A stretch of DNA of 64,000 nucleotides from Bacteroidales bacterium UBA4333 (GTDB taxonomy: Bacteria > Bacteroidota > Bacteroidia > Bacteroidales > Paludibacteraceae): positions 199,929 to 263,928 of the forward strand of contig DGTP01000014.1 in assembly GCA_002394335.1 (NCBI GenBank). Direction: 5' to 3'. This document shows, piece by piece, positions 26,780 to 36,723 of the stretch. Below the pieces are notes generated by a model. The model was not told the DNA's origin and did no database searches. It saw nothing but the letters and a program-made list of their open reading frames with translations. Each line of letters opens with the position of its first letter. Position 1 is the first letter of the stretch. Both the position numbers and the translations under genes were made by a program.

Positions 26780-28036
26780 ATGCCTGAGATTTTACTACAT
26801 TATATATGGCATCAACGCCTCTGGCAGGGCTTTGAACAGGTGACGACCGATGGCAGGTCGGTAGAGATCGTTGCGGTAGGCAGACACAACCTCGGCGCAG
26901 GTCCTGATTTTACCAACGTGCACCTGCGGATAGACGGCAAGGATTATTATGGCTCGGTGGAGATGCATGTCTGTTCATCCGACTGGTATCGCCATCATCA
27001 CCATACCGACCCGGCTTACGACCACATTATTCTGCATGTGGTGCGCCAGGCGGACAAGATTGTATATAACTCGCATGGCGAACCCCTGCCGCAGTGTGTG
27101 CTCCGCTATCCGGATAATGAAGACTACTTGTCATCGCTATTGCATCAGGCACATGAGATGGACGGTTTTCAGACTGTTCTCCGTTGCTACCGGCAGTTGG
27201 CGAAATCTCCGGAGTTGTTAGAGGAGGACTGGAAGAAACTGCTGCTGATCCATCGCCTTGGCTGCAAACGTGATTCTATCCAGCGGCTCTTGCAGATTAC
27301 GGAAGAGGACTGGGAGGTGGCGTTCTATATCTCGCTGGCGCGCAATTTCGGATTCCATTATAATAGTTCGGCATTCGAGATATTGGCATTGCATACACCG
27401 CTGAGGTATCTGCGCAAGCACCGTGACAGCCTCTTTCAACTGACGGCTGTTCTGCTCGGACAATCGGGACTTTTGACTGACAATTCCGCTACTGATGAGG
27501 AGCATAGGAACCTCCTGAATGAGTACCGCTTTTTGCAACATAAGTTTGACTTGCATCCTATCGACAAGGCACTCTGGAAGCGGGGCTTCAATCGCCCGCA
27601 GAATAATCCGGAGTTGCGGATCCGCCAGTTCGCAGAGTTGCTCCACCATAATGAGTTTGTTTTTTCGCAATGTTTATGTGCGAATAATGTCGATAATTTA
27701 CGGAATATTTTCTTCTTCGCAAAGGAAAGCACGTCGCAATTAGGTAAAGCGTCGGTTGATCTGCTGCTTATAAATACTGTTATACCATATAGATATGCGT
27801 ATAATCTATGGCGTAATGATGAAAAGAAGGCGGAAGAGGCGTTGGAACTATATGCCCTATTGCCTGCAGAAGGAAATTCAATAGTCAGACAATGGAAATT
27901 ATTGGGACAGAAAGTGGCTACTGCAGCTGATTCTCAGGCACTCATTCACCTCTACCAGAACTATTGTCAGCCGCAGAATTGTCTTAATTGCGGGGTGGGA
28001 TACCAAGTCTTTTTGGATGAAAATAAGTTATTCTGA
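26780..28036 (+). CDS. DUF2851 family protein
   Basis: A 418-residue cytoplasmic protein of the DUF2851 family, near-universal in Bacteroidota and of unknown function. Recognised by the N-terminal block LLHYIWHQRLW, GAGPDFTNVHLRIDG and GSVEMHVCSSDWYRHHHHTD, and by a C-terminal cluster ending in CQPQNCLNCGVGY, where three cysteines could bind a metal. A nuclease-like fold has been suggested for relatives, but the sequence alone does not show activity. Confidence 0.85.
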   Translation: MPEILLHYIWHQRLWQGFEQVTTDGRSVEIVAVGRHNLGAGPDFTNVHLRIDGKDYYGSVEMHVCSSDWYRHHHHTDPAYDHIILHVVRQADKIVYNSHGEPLPQCVLRYPDNEDYLSSLLHQAHEMDGFQTVLRCYRQLAKSPELLEEDWKKLLLIHRLGCKRDSIQRLLQITEEDWEVAFYISLARNFGFHYNSSAFEILALHTPLRYLRKHRDSLFQLTAVLLGQSGLLTDNSATDEEHRNLLNEYRFLQHKFDLHPIDKALWKRGFNRPQNNPELRIRQFAELLHHNEFVFSQCLCANNVDNLRNIFFFAKESTSQLGKASVDLLLINTVIPYRYAYNLWRNDEKKAEEALELYALLPAEGNSIVRQWKLLGQKVATAADSQALIHLYQNYCQPQNCLNCGVGYQVFLDENKLF

Positions 28037-28051
28037 AATACAACATTTTAT

Positions 28052-28654
28052 ATGAACGAAAACTGGCGCTATTTATACATTGCTTTGGGAGCTGTTACGT
28101 TGATGGTTGCAGGTCTGTTGGTGTCCTATCGGTGGAAGATGAGCCGGGGTGTCCATCCTTCTGAAAGTTCGCTCACCCTTTTCGATCTTAAGGGACAGGT
28201 ATCCTCTTTTGATTCCATAGCACCGCTTCGCTCTGACTCCGTTGAGCCGGATTCGGCACTCAATAAGCAACTTCTTCTTAAGCAGCAGAAGACGCTTGTC
28301 CGCGATATGGCGGACAAAGAAGGTTTTCGCTGGCAGACAGAGTTGCAGCAATACCGTTTTCGGGAGCAAGCCGAAGCGGTTCTCTTCTGCTTGGAGCAGG
28401 ATGGGGAAGTGGTGCGCGACTCGCTCGTCACGCTCCTCATGGATACCGCCTCTGTTTTTGCGCAGCGTGTTACGCCTGATGACTCTTTGTTGCTGTTCTT
28501 TGACGAACGCCTCGCTTCCTGGCAGGAGCGGCTGGACACCCAGACACAATTACTCCCTACCGCTCTGCAGGCTTTGGAAGCCCAACAGATAAGCGATAAG
28601 GAGTATTCTCAAATTATCAAACAGGTTTCTTCTTTGCAGAAACGCCGCCGATAG
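28052..28654 (+). CDS. Membrane-anchored hypothetical protein
   Basis: A 200-residue protein with one N-terminal membrane helix (about 7-27, YLYIALGAVTLMVAGLLVSY) and a charged, Leu- and Gln-rich helical periplasmic part with likely coiled coil (150-200). I recognise no family. It follows DUF2851 by 15 bp, so the two are probably cotranscribed. It ends 5 bp before the convergent Ig-repeat gene. Confidence 0.6.
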   Translation: MNENWRYLYIALGAVTLMVAGLLVSYRWKMSRGVHPSESSLTLFDLKGQVSSFDSIAPLRSDSVEPDSALNKQLLLKQQKTLVRDMADKEGFRWQTELQQYRFREQAEAVLFCLEQDGEVVRDSLVTLLMDTASVFAQRVTPDDSLLLFFDERLASWQERLDTQTQLLPTALQALEAQQISDKEYSQIIKQVSSLQKRRR

Positions 28655-28659
28655 TCGGA

Positions 28660-31600
28660 TTATTTGGTTATCTTGAATGTGCCGTTCGCCGTACTGATGA
28701 TATATACACCGGTCGGTAACGCCATTTGATAGACGTCTTCGTTGGTGGTGGTGATCTTGCGTCCATGGATGTCGTATATGTTCACCCACTCACCGGTAGT
28801 GTACACGTTATCAATGCCTTCTGCGCGATAGAGTGCCACCACTACGTTATATACTCTTCTGTGAATATAGTCGCTCACAACGAAATCCAGACCATAGTGG
28901 CTGTCGGATAGATCGACTGTCTCGCCGCTATTAGGGGTAACATGGGTGAGGATGCTGTTGAGCGTAATCTCCGGCTGCACATTACTCAGGTCGATTTGCT
29001 CTTTTTCCTCGATATTTACAGTAATCTTGTTGTTGTCTTGGTCGATGGTTCCGCTGTAGTTGCCGATCTTGAAGGATGTGATCTCCAGTTGTGGCACAGT
29101 TACTGTCGGCTGCGAGTTGAGAAGATAGTTGACAGTCTCTTTCAGCAGTTGCTTGCCGTCGGCACTCAGCTCCTTGGTGGACGAAATACCTATCGGCAGG
29201 CAGATGTATTTCTTGCCGCCACGCAGCGATGCAGGCACCTCATGGAGGAATGTCTCTTCTTCTCCGTCGCCATAGTAGTCATTTTTGGGGCGGGTGAGGG
29301 CTGTGGCAAGACAGAGGGTGCTGTCATACACCACGGCTGCCGGCATAAGACCTTTGCCGATGATAGAATCCAGAACCACAATCTTGTCGCCTTGCTTCTT
29401 GCCGAGAGCTTTGAAGATCGGGTGGTCGCCGCGCAAAACAGTAATGCTCTTACCGTTTTCGGAGATCGAACCGTTGTTCGGCTCACCCCAATCCAGACGG
29501 TATGGCGCATATGAGAAGGATTTCATGTTCAGTACCGGCAGACCTGCTTCACCGCGTGCTACGGCAAGCACCTCTGCGTTATTGGCATCCACATCCTCCG
29601 AGATCAGTATCCATTTGTAGTTGGCGTATTGTGCAGCCGGACGCAACCCGTCCTCTTTGGCCTTGCGGGCAATCAGATTGCGCTTGCCACCTTCGTTGGA
29701 CGAGAGGTAGCTGAATACACCGTCTTTCTCATAAGCGAGATTGTTCTTATAGAGATACAATACCGCATTGTCGCCGTAATCCAGTATTTTGACAGTAATC
29801 TGTCCTTTGATCACTGTGTCAGCGCCCAGAACCGTGATCTCAAAGGGATAGGTACCTGTGGCTGTAGGTGTACCGCCGATGATATACTTTCCGTTGTCAC
29901 CCTGTCCCTTGATTGTACCTTGCGGCTCGCCTTTGGTCCAGGTCAGTTTCACATCGTCTGCTGTCAGGGCGTAGTAGGTAAAGGTGATCTGGTCCATCTC
30001 TTCGTTCTGATAGACATCCACATTGACGTCCGAAGTAGCCTTGATATCCGATGTCACGGTAATCTTGCCGCTTATTCGGCTGGTCTCATTGCCGTTATAG
30101 AGACTCACTACATGGAATGGGTATTCGCCTACCGGGCACATTGCCTTACCGCTCATGATAATGGTGTCGCCCAAGGCATTGGAGTTGCCTATTCTCAGTC
30201 CCATTCCTGAGCCTTCGCTGCCATCCCATACAATACGTGTCTCACCCATTTTGTTGTATTTGGTGAAGAATGTGATATCCTTCATCGAGGTGGTTTGGAA
30301 AACAGTCTGTTCCATGTCTCCTTTGACGCGGTTCACACGCGGCTCTTGGGCTACGCGGAGCGAGAAACCGTAGAAATAGTTGTTACTGCCGCCTACACCG
30401 CGCACCTCAATCAGGTGCTTGCCGGTGGAGATGTCGTATCGACGGATTTTATCCGAGGAACTCAGCTGGTTCGCAGGCTGCTCAATACCGTCTATGAAGA
30501 CCTTGAAATACTTGCCCTTGCTGGCGTCGGCATTGTTGTCGCGTGCGAAGAACGAGAACTGGTCATAACCTTTGATCTGCAGTTTGTAATAGCCGTCGTT
30601 GTATATCTTGTGCTGGCCATATTCGCCGGCGGCGAACTCATCGGTCTGCGCTCCTGAGTAGTTGGATTTGGAGTTGGCTCCTTTCACGGTGAACCATCCG
30701 TCGTTGGCTTTACACTCAAGAGTGGCAATGCTTTCGGTGATTCCCTCTGTCTTTTGAGCCGGGGTGACAGATACGCGGTAGTTGCTCTCGCTGTCAAAGG
30801 TGGCATAATACACTTCGTATTCACGGCCGTTGAATACGCTCAGTTTGCCGTTGTATCCTCCTGCAAGATCCTTCTCTTCATAGATACCCGGCTCATGAAC
30901 AGTCAAATCGCTGGACGGTACTGCAACGCTGAAAATGATGGTATAGGTCTGCTTTGAACCGTCTTCGGCAGTCACTACTATTTTGGTCACACCGGGTACA
31001 CCGGTAGCATCCGTCTTGGTGGCAGTCGCCTTGCTGTCGTTGACGGCATAGCTGACATTCGGTGCAGTAGTCGTGCCTGATTTGAGTTCTACGTTATACT
31101 CATAAGTCGTTGGCGAGAAAGATATCGTATAACCGCTGATAATCAGACTTTTGAGAGTCGCGTCATCCGATACTGGAGCACCCTCTGTAATGGTGACGTC
31201 ATATGATATGGCTTCGCCAGTCGGGGCAGAGAAGATATAAGTGACAGCCCCTTTGCTGAAGTCTTGTGCTCCCTGCGGAGTCCATGATTTAATGTTATTG
31301 CCCGTAAACTGAGGAGTGATGGCTGTCAGCGGTGTGCCGTTTTTCACCTCTCCTGTGACGGTGTTGTTCACGTTGTCCACTACAGCAGTCCCCTTCATGT
31401 TATCCCATGTGGCACTCAGCACTTTCGGTGCCGCCGAAGCTACCGTAAAGGTGATGGTATATTCTTTTACGGTCGTTCCATCCTCGGCTGTCACGGTCAC
31501 TTTGGCAGTGCCCGGCAACTTGTCTGCCTGGGTTACACTGACCGTTGCCTTGCCGTCGCTGGCAGTAGCGGCTACAGCCGGCACGGATGTTGTACCCGCA

Positions 31601-32265
31601 GGCAACTCTACCTCGTAACTCGTCTTATCCGCCGAGAAACCCGTCACGGAAGTACCGTTGTAGGTGAGGGTCTTGAGCGTCGCATCCGTAGAAGGGCCGG
31701 CAGAGTAGGTTACTGCAAAATTGTCTATGGCTGCGTACTTGCCGGATGATGATGCCGTGAGGGTCAGCTTGATATGACCGCTAACAGCGGGGCTGACACT
31801 GCTGTTGGAAACACCCCATTTGTTTGTACCTCCGGTGTTGAAGTTGGCTTTGGTGCCATATCCGCTGTAGATGTTCTTCAGTACCGTTCCGTTGTCATCC
31901 ACAATATCCAGTGCCCAACTCGGCTTGCTGTTATCGCTTGATACGGCGTCAAACGTAATGTTAGTAATGTTGTTGAACGATGCCTTGGTGGTCACAGAGA
32001 GGGTGATACCGCTCTTGTTTTCAAAAACAAAATACAGGTATTTGCCGTTTTTCTCGCTAAACTTGCCGGAAGAAGCGATAGAACAGTCTCCGTTTCCGCC
32101 ACTTGGCACATCTTTGGTAACTGTCCAGTCGTTTTCCAAAGCTACACCTTCGTCAAAGGTGTAGGTCTTTTGCGCAATCAAACCACTTGACAATAAACAG
32201 CCAATGGTCAAAAGTAAACTCTTTTTGAAGATGTTTCTCATATTGTTGTTTGATTTTTTATTCAT
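28660..32265 (-). CDS. Large secreted Ig-like repeat protein with T9SS-like C-terminal signal
   Basis: A 1201-residue protein from ATG 32265; ATG 32241 (MRNIFKKSLLL) is an equally good start. After the signal peptide comes a beta-sandwich of about 170 residues starting YTFDEGVALENDW, similar to carbohydrate-binding modules. Next are three cadherin-like/DUF-type repeats, each starting DATLKTL or DATLKSLIISG and holding TVTAEDGT/VVTAEDGS (about residues 185-455), then several hundred beta-rich residues. The last 50 residues (YDIHGRKI ... GVYIISTANGTFKITK) match a type IX secretion sorting domain. A surface adhesin or glycan-binding role is plausible. A possible minus-strand promoter box TAATTTTG lies at 32366-32359. 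Confidence 0.8.
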   Translation of the reverse strand: MNKKSNNNMRNIFKKSLLLTIGCLLSSGLIAQKTYTFDEGVALENDWTVTKDVPSGGNGDCSIASSGKFSEKNGKYLYFVFENKSGITLSVTTKASFNNITNITFDAVSSDNSKPSWALDIVDDNGTVLKNIYSGYGTKANFNTGGTNKWGVSNSSVSPAVSGHIKLTLTASSSGKYAAIDNFAVTYSAGPSTDATLKTLTYNGTSVTGFSADKTSYEVELPAGTTSVPAVAATASDGKATVSVTQADKLPGTAKVTVTAEDGTTVKEYTITFTVASAAPKVLSATWDNMKGTAVVDNVNNTVTGEVKNGTPLTAITPQFTGNNIKSWTPQGAQDFSKGAVTYIFSAPTGEAISYDVTITEGAPVSDDATLKSLIISGYTISFSPTTYEYNVELKSGTTTAPNVSYAVNDSKATATKTDATGVPGVTKIVVTAEDGSKQTYTIIFSVAVPSSDLTVHEPGIYEEKDLAGGYNGKLSVFNGREYEVYYATFDSESNYRVSVTPAQKTEGITESIATLECKANDGWFTVKGANSKSNYSGAQTDEFAAGEYGQHKIYNDGYYKLQIKGYDQFSFFARDNNADASKGKYFKVFIDGIEQPANQLSSSDKIRRYDISTGKHLIEVRGVGGSNNYFYGFSLRVAQEPRVNRVKGDMEQTVFQTTSMKDITFFTKYNKMGETRIVWDGSEGSGMGLRIGNSNALGDTIIMSGKAMCPVGEYPFHVVSLYNGNETSRISGKITVTSDIKATSDVNVDVYQNEEMDQITFTYYALTADDVKLTWTKGEPQGTIKGQGDNGKYIIGGTPTATGTYPFEITVLGADTVIKGQITVKILDYGDNAVLYLYKNNLAYEKDGVFSYLSSNEGGKRNLIARKAKEDGLRPAAQYANYKWILISEDVDANNAEVLAVARGEAGLPVLNMKSFSYAPYRLDWGEPNNGSISENGKSITVLRGDHPIFKALGKKQGDKIVVLDSIIGKGLMPAAVVYDSTLCLATALTRPKNDYYGDGEEETFLHEVPASLRGGKKYICLPIGISSTKELSADGKQLLKETVNYLLNSQPTVTVPQLEITSFKIGNYSGTIDQDNNKITVNIEEKEQIDLSNVQPEITLNSILTHVTPNSGETVDLSDSHYGLDFVVSDYIHRRVYNVVVALYRAEGIDNVYTTGEWVNIYDIHGRKITTTNEDVYQMALPTGVYIISTANGTFKITK

Positions 32266-32459
32266 CGGTATCTCGTCGGTGTCCCGTCGGCGTCCCGTAT
32301 CTGACTTGTAAATCATCCGTAATGACAGGTACGGTTTGGCGGATATTAATTCACGCTGCAAAATTACTACTTTTTTTCCACATATATGTGTATATATTGA
32401 AAAAAAATGTGGAAAAATTGACAAATTTGTGGAAAATCTTCGCGCGCGTACATATTTTA

Positions 32460-32491
32460 TTTGTGCATGTCCGAAAAATTTTGTATCTTTG
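32460..32491 (+). promoter_or_regulatory. Promoter of the DUF3078-zap-rny gene group
   Basis: TTTG (32460-32463), 20 bp, TATCTTTG (32484-32491), followed by a leader of about 55 bases to the ATG at 32554. Confidence 0.72.
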
Positions 32492-32553
32492 CAGTCGATT
32501 TGTAAAATCTGTTGTTTAATAGATAAAAGTATTATAAGTTTTTGAAAATAATC

Positions 32554-33789
32554 ATGAAAATTAAGTACATTGTTTTATCAGCACTGTTTTTTTCGGTTTT
32601 GACCGTTAGTGCACAAGAAGTGGATAAATCTGCTGTCCAGTCTCAGGTTTCGGCTGCCGAGAAAGCAAAATCCGAATTGGCTAAAGTAGATACCGGTGAG
32701 AAAGCTTGGAAGTTCTCGGGTTCGGTGGGACTCAATGCTGCTGCTACAGGGCTCTTCAACTGGGCTGCCGGTGGTAACAACAACATTAATGGCGTAGCTT
32801 ATGGCCGTCTTCGCCTCCTCTACCACCAGAATAATATTGCCTGGGATTCGAACCTTGATCTGGAGTACGGACTCAGCTGGATCGACCAGAAATACGACAA
32901 ACTCCAGAAATCCAGCGATAAAATCAATATCGCTACCAAATTCGGTTGGGAGTTCCGTAAAAACTGGTATCTGACCGCTCTGGCTGCCTTCAACACCCAG
33001 TTCGCCCCCGGTAAGAACTACAACGGTTCGGAGGAAGCGGATCCTATCGTTTCCAAGTTTATGGCACCTGCCTACACCGATGTCTCTGTCGGTATCGACT
33101 GGAAGACCACCAAGGATGGCGCCGACTTCTCGCTCTACCTCTCTCCGGTAGCAGGACGTCTCACTTCCGTGGTTGTCTCCAAAAGAATGAACAACTATTT
33201 CGCGGACCAGACCCAATACAAGGATGCCTATATGTACGTCGTTGATCCGGCTCAGGAAGCGGCTTTGGGCGCTACCGGCTTGGAACTGGAACTCAAAGAG
33301 CGCTATTCCGTTTGGCGCTATAAAACCGACGAAGCAACCGGTAAGGTGGAAAAGGACTATACCCGCAACACCCGTGCCGAGTTGGGTCTGAACCTCAAAG
33401 GCGCTATCAACTATACCTACAAGGACTTCAAACTTCAGACGACGCTCGGTCTCTATACCCCCTATGCTTGGGACAAAACCAAAGTCTATATGGATATGAG
33501 CGGCAATATGTATGCCGACCAGGGACAGGGTACCGATTTCTCGGATGAGACGCTCTATACCTATATGGGCTACCGTGATAACAACCGTCGTTTCGGTAAC
33601 TTCGATGTTGACTGGACGGTCAATCTCTCCTATCAGTTCCTGAAGTGCCTCCAGGTGACGCTCTCTACCGATTTGCGTTACTATAATGGTGTCAAGATCG
33701 ACAAAACCGATAGCGAGGGCAACTTCTCTTCGGCAGAGCGTGTTCAGTTCAAAGGCGTCATCGGTCTCGGTGTAGGCTACTCTTTCTAA
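32554..33789 (+). CDS. DUF3078 outer-membrane protein
   Basis: A 411-residue exported protein: signal peptide (KIKYIVLSALFFSVLTVSAQ), a short helical segment (25-45), then strand-rich sequence with the DUF3078 marks WKFSGSVGLNAAATGLFNWAAGGNNN and many aromatic-alternating strands ending in GVIGLGVGYSF, a typical outer-membrane C-terminus. Function unknown; the family is widespread in Bacteroidota. The ATG at 32554 gives the signal peptide, and the TTG at 32542 is an unlikely alternative. The next gene begins 2 bp after the stop. Confidence 0.82.
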   Translation: MKIKYIVLSALFFSVLTVSAQEVDKSAVQSQVSAAEKAKSELAKVDTGEKAWKFSGSVGLNAAATGLFNWAAGGNNNINGVAYGRLRLLYHQNNIAWDSNLDLEYGLSWIDQKYDKLQKSSDKINIATKFGWEFRKNWYLTALAAFNTQFAPGKNYNGSEEADPIVSKFMAPAYTDVSVGIDWKTTKDGADFSLYLSPVAGRLTSVVVSKRMNNYFADQTQYKDAYMYVVDPAQEAALGATGLELELKERYSVWRYKTDEATGKVEKDYTRNTRAELGLNLKGAINYTYKDFKLQTTLGLYTPYAWDKTKVYMDMSGNMYADQGQGTDFSDETLYTYMGYRDNNRRFGNFDVDWTVNLSYQFLKCLQVTLSTDLRYYNGVKIDKTDSEGNFSSAERVQFKGVIGLGVGYSF

Positions 33790-33791
33790 TC

Positions 33792-34070
33792 ATGGAGCAG
33801 CTGGACCAACTTTCATCCGATGTTCGGACATTGATTTCCCGCTACGAGAAACTCAGGGAGGAAAATGCAATGTTGCGTGAGGCGAATCGCAGCCAAAGGG
33901 CTGAGATCCTGCGCTCGCATGCCGATCTGGAGGAGTTGGAGAAACAGTATAGCCGCCTCCGGCTGGCGTCTGCAATAGTCGGTACGCCCGACGAACGGGA
34001 TGCGGCGCGCAAGCGGCTCACACAACTCATAGCGCGTATTGACCACGTGCTTGAAATCCTGAAACAATAA
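33792..34070 (+). CDS. Small coiled-coil protein, ZapB-like by context
   Basis: A 92-residue protein that is almost wholly a heptad coiled coil (VRTLISRYEKLREENAMLRE and following), with no membrane segment. It sits 4 bp before zapA, as small coiled-coil genes do in many Bacteroidota, and could partner ZapA at the division ring. The sequence itself does not prove homology to ZapB. Confidence 0.62.
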   Translation: MEQLDQLSSDVRTLISRYEKLREENAMLREANRSQRAEILRSHADLEELEKQYSRLRLASAIVGTPDERDAARKRLTQLIARIDHVLEILKQ

Positions 34071-34074
34071 TCCT

Positions 34075-34407
34075 ATGGCAGAGAAACAAAACATCCGTCT
34101 GCAACTGGACGTACACCCGCTCTCGCTGACTGTAGACCGCGATCTGGAGCCGTTCTACCGTGAGGGCGCCAAGTTGCTCAACCAGCGCTTCCAGTACTAC
34201 CGCCGTGTGATGCCGAAAGCCACGTCCGAGCAGCTGTGGATGTATGTGGCATTGCAGATGGCTGTCAACTATCGCAGCGATGCCAGTGCGATGGATACCA
34301 AGCCGATTGCACAGCAATTGACTGCTTTGGATGAGGAGATAAAATCTGTCTTAAATACCCGTAATACCAATACCGGTCAGTCCTCTGACCCCAATGTTAA
34401 TCATTAA
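34075..34407 (+). CDS. zapA: Cell division protein ZapA
   Basis: A 110-residue protein with the ZapA pattern: N-terminal globular strands (NIRLQLDVHPLSLTV), then YREGAKLLNQRFQYYR and a helical dimerisation region containing MYVALQMAVNY. ZapA binds and bundles FtsZ filaments. It lies between the small coiled-coil gene and rny, a common Bacteroidota order. Confidence 0.82.
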   Translation: MAEKQNIRLQLDVHPLSLTVDRDLEPFYREGAKLLNQRFQYYRRVMPKATSEQLWMYVALQMAVNYRSDASAMDTKPIAQQLTALDEEIKSVLNTRNTNTGQSSDPNVNH

Positions 34408-34419
34408 ATCTTTTAAATT

Positions 34420-35943
34420 ATGTTAATTCCAATTATTGTCGGCATAGTCTCTTTCCTGGTTGGAGCCGGTTTGTGTTTCGGCATCGTCCGGATGTCGAGT
34501 ATCGGTCTTGTCAAGAAAGCCGAGGAAGAGGCTGAGGTGATCAAGAAAAACAAGATCATCGAGGCTAAAGAGAAATTTATTGCGCTCAAGATGGAGCATG
34601 AGAAATCCGTTCGCGAGCAGGAGAAGAAGCAGCAGCAGGTGGAGCAGCGCCTCCAGCAGCGAGAACAGCAGCTCAACCAGCGTCAGGGCGACTTGCAGCG
34701 TCAGCAGAACGAGATCAACCAGCGCTCGCAGTCGCTTGACCAGCAGATGAAAGCAATCGACTTCAAGTCGCAGGAGATCGACAAGATGCACCATGCTGCA
34801 CAGCAGCAGTTAGAGCAGCTCTCAGGACTCTCTGCTGAGGAGGCGAAAGCACATCTCATCGAGTCGCTCAAGGATGAAGCCAAAACCAACGCCATGTCCT
34901 ATATCAACGATATTATGGACGATGCCCGCATGACGGCGGCAAAGGAGGCGAAGAAGATTATTATCCAGACTATCCAGCGCGTCTCCTCCGAGACGGCAGC
35001 CGAGAACACAGTCTCTATCTTCCATATCGAAAACGATGAGGTCAAAGGCCGTATTATCGGTCGTGAGGGACGTAACATCCGTGCACTCGAAGCCGCTACC
35101 GGTGTGGAAATCGTGGTGGACGATACACCCGAAGCGATCACTCTCTCCGCTTTCGACCCCGTGCGCCGCGAGATAGCACGACTCTCACTGCACCAGCTCG
35201 TACAGGACGGACGTATCCATCCGGCACGCATCGAGGAGGTGGTTGCTAAGGTCAAAAAACAGATCGAGGAAGAGATCATCGAGACCGGTAAGCGTACCAC
35301 AATCGACTTGGGTATCCATGGCCTCCATCCCGAACTGATCCGCATGGTAGGACGCATGAAATATCGTTCTTCTTATGGTCAGAACCTGCTCCAGCACTCG
35401 CGTGAGACCGCTAATCTGTGTGCCGCTATGGCTGCCGAATTGGGACTCAATCCCAAACGCGCACGGCGTGCAGGACTCCTGCATGACATCGGCAAAGTGG
35501 CTGAGGAAGACCTCGAGATGCCGCATGCAGAGATTGGTATGAAGATGTGCGAGAAATACGGAGAGAAACCCGATATCTGCAATGCCGTCGGTGCACACCA
35601 TGACGAGTGCGAGATGGAGACTCTCATCGCTCCTATCGTACAGGCGTGTGACGCTATCTCCGGTGCCCGTCCGGGTGCCCGTCGCGAGATTGTAGAGACC
35701 TACGTCAAGCGTCTTAACGATCTGGAGAATATGGCACGCTCATATCCGGGAGTGGTCAAGACTTATGCCCTTCAGGCTGGTCGCGAACTCCGCGTCATCG
35801 TCGGTGCGGACAAGATTTCGGATAAGGATACCGAACTCCTTTCCTTCGATCTCGCTAAGCGTATCCAGGACGAGATGACCTATCCGGGACAAGTCAAAGT
35901 GACCGTCATCCGTGAGATCCGTGCCGTGAATGTGGCTAAATAA
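34420..35943 (+). CDS. rny: Ribonuclease Y
   Basis: A 507-residue membrane-bound endoribonuclease that starts mRNA decay. One N-terminal membrane helix (about 2-22), a long Gln/Glu-rich coiled coil (25-150), a KH RNA-binding domain ([20 protein letters not shown], about 207-226) and an HD phosphohydrolase domain with the HD pair in [10 protein letters not shown] and a second metal site in AVGAHHDE. Length and order match the family. Confidence 0.97.
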   Translation: MLIPIIVGIVSFLVGAGLCFGIVRMSSIGLVKKAEEEAEVIKKNKIIEAKEKFIALKMEHEKSVREQEKKQQQVEQRLQQREQQLNQRQGDLQRQQNEINQRSQSLDQQMKAIDFKSQEIDKMHHAAQQQLEQLSGLSAEEAKAHLIESLKDEAKTNAMSYINDIMDDARMTAAKEAKKIIIQTIQRVSSETAAENTVSIFHIENDEVKGRIIGREGRNIRALEAATGVEIVVDDTPEAITLSAFDPVRREIARLSLHQLVQDGRIHPARIEEVVAKVKKQIEEEIIETGKRTTIDLGIHGLHPELIRMVGRMKYRSSYGQNLLQHSRETANLCAAMAAELGLNPKRARRAGLLHDIGKVAEEDLEMPHAEIGMKMCEKYGEKPDICNAVGAHHDECEMETLIAPIVQACDAISGARPGARREIVETYVKRLNDLENMARSYPGVVKTYALQAGRELRVIVGADKISDKDTELLSFDLAKRIQDEMTYPGQVKVTVIREIRAVNVAK

Positions 35944-35963
35944 CAAATCTCAAATCACTAATA

Positions 35964-36000
35964 ACAAAGGACTTCCGCCTTATAGGTAGAAGTCCTTTGT
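35964..36000. terminator. Hairpin terminator between rny and trmN6
   Basis: A perfect 12-bp stem (35964-35975 with 35989-36000, ACAAAGGACTTC and its inverse) around a 13-base loop. It lies 20 bp after rny and overlaps the last codons of the convergent trmN6, so it could serve both directions. T-runs on either side are weak. Confidence 0.65.
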
Positions 36001-36723
36001 CATTTCTTGATAGGCGGCGCTACGACCGCCTCTTTCGTCTTCCAACACAAGCCTCTCTGCCTCTGCTCCGCCGGAACACCGGATACCCGTTGCCGGAGTC
36101 GCACGGCAGAATGTCATAATCACCCTCTTGCACCTCTTCCCCTCCTTACTATATACGCGCGTGACGCGCGCGAGCTGCAGGTGCGTCTTCTCGCCCAGTG
36201 CAATCAGATCCGTTTCCGCTTCTGCCGGTACTATGACAGCTATCTGCCCTCCCTCAGCTAACAGCCGTTCGCTATGGAAGATCAGCTCCTCATAACTCAG
36301 GCTGTCCGTGTGGCGTGCTGTCCGTCGCTGGGCATCGGGGTTCTTGAGACTGTTCTCGAAATAGGGTGGGTTGGATACAATCAGGTCGTATGACCTGTTT
36401 CCTTGCCTCTCTTGCACCCTTTCGCAGTACGCGTGCAGGTGTTCCGCCCATGGCGATTGACGGAAGTTGTCCACGGCTTGCGCGACAGCCTCCCCGTCAA
36501 TGTCGATGGCGTCTATCTCGGCGTGGGCATACCGTTGCGCTAACATTAGAGCTATCAGTCCGCTACCGGTTCCGATATCCAAAACCTTAAGTGCCGACTG
36601 CTCTCTGTCCGCTGCCGGCTCAGCACAACAGCCAAGCAACACACCGTCCGTGCCAACCTTCATGGCGCAGCGGTCGTGCCGTACGTAAAACTGTTTGAAT
36701 CTGAAACCCTCACTCTGCCGCAT
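35980..36723 (-). CDS. trmN6: tRNA1(Val) adenine-N6-methyltransferase-like protein
   Basis: A 247-residue SAM-dependent methyltransferase with the TrmN6/YfiC pattern: FKQFYVRHDRCAMKVGTDGVLLG, motif I VLDIGTGSGLIALMLAQR, motif II acid in IDAIDID and the catalytic NPPY (LIVSNPPYFEN). It would methylate A37 of tRNA1Val. The first 14 bp overlap the end of the upstream membrane-protein gene. Confidence 0.88.
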   Translation of the reverse strand: MRQSEGFRFKQFYVRHDRCAMKVGTDGVLLGCCAEPAADREQSALKVLDIGTGSGLIALMLAQRYAHAEIDAIDIDGEAVAQAVDNFRQSPWAEHLHAYCERVQERQGNRSYDLIVSNPPYFENSLKNPDAQRRTARHTDSLSYEELIFHSERLLAEGGQIAVIVPAEAETDLIALGEKTHLQLARVTRVYSKEGKRCKRVIMTFCRATPATGIRCSGGAEAERLVLEDERGGRSAAYQEMTKDFYL

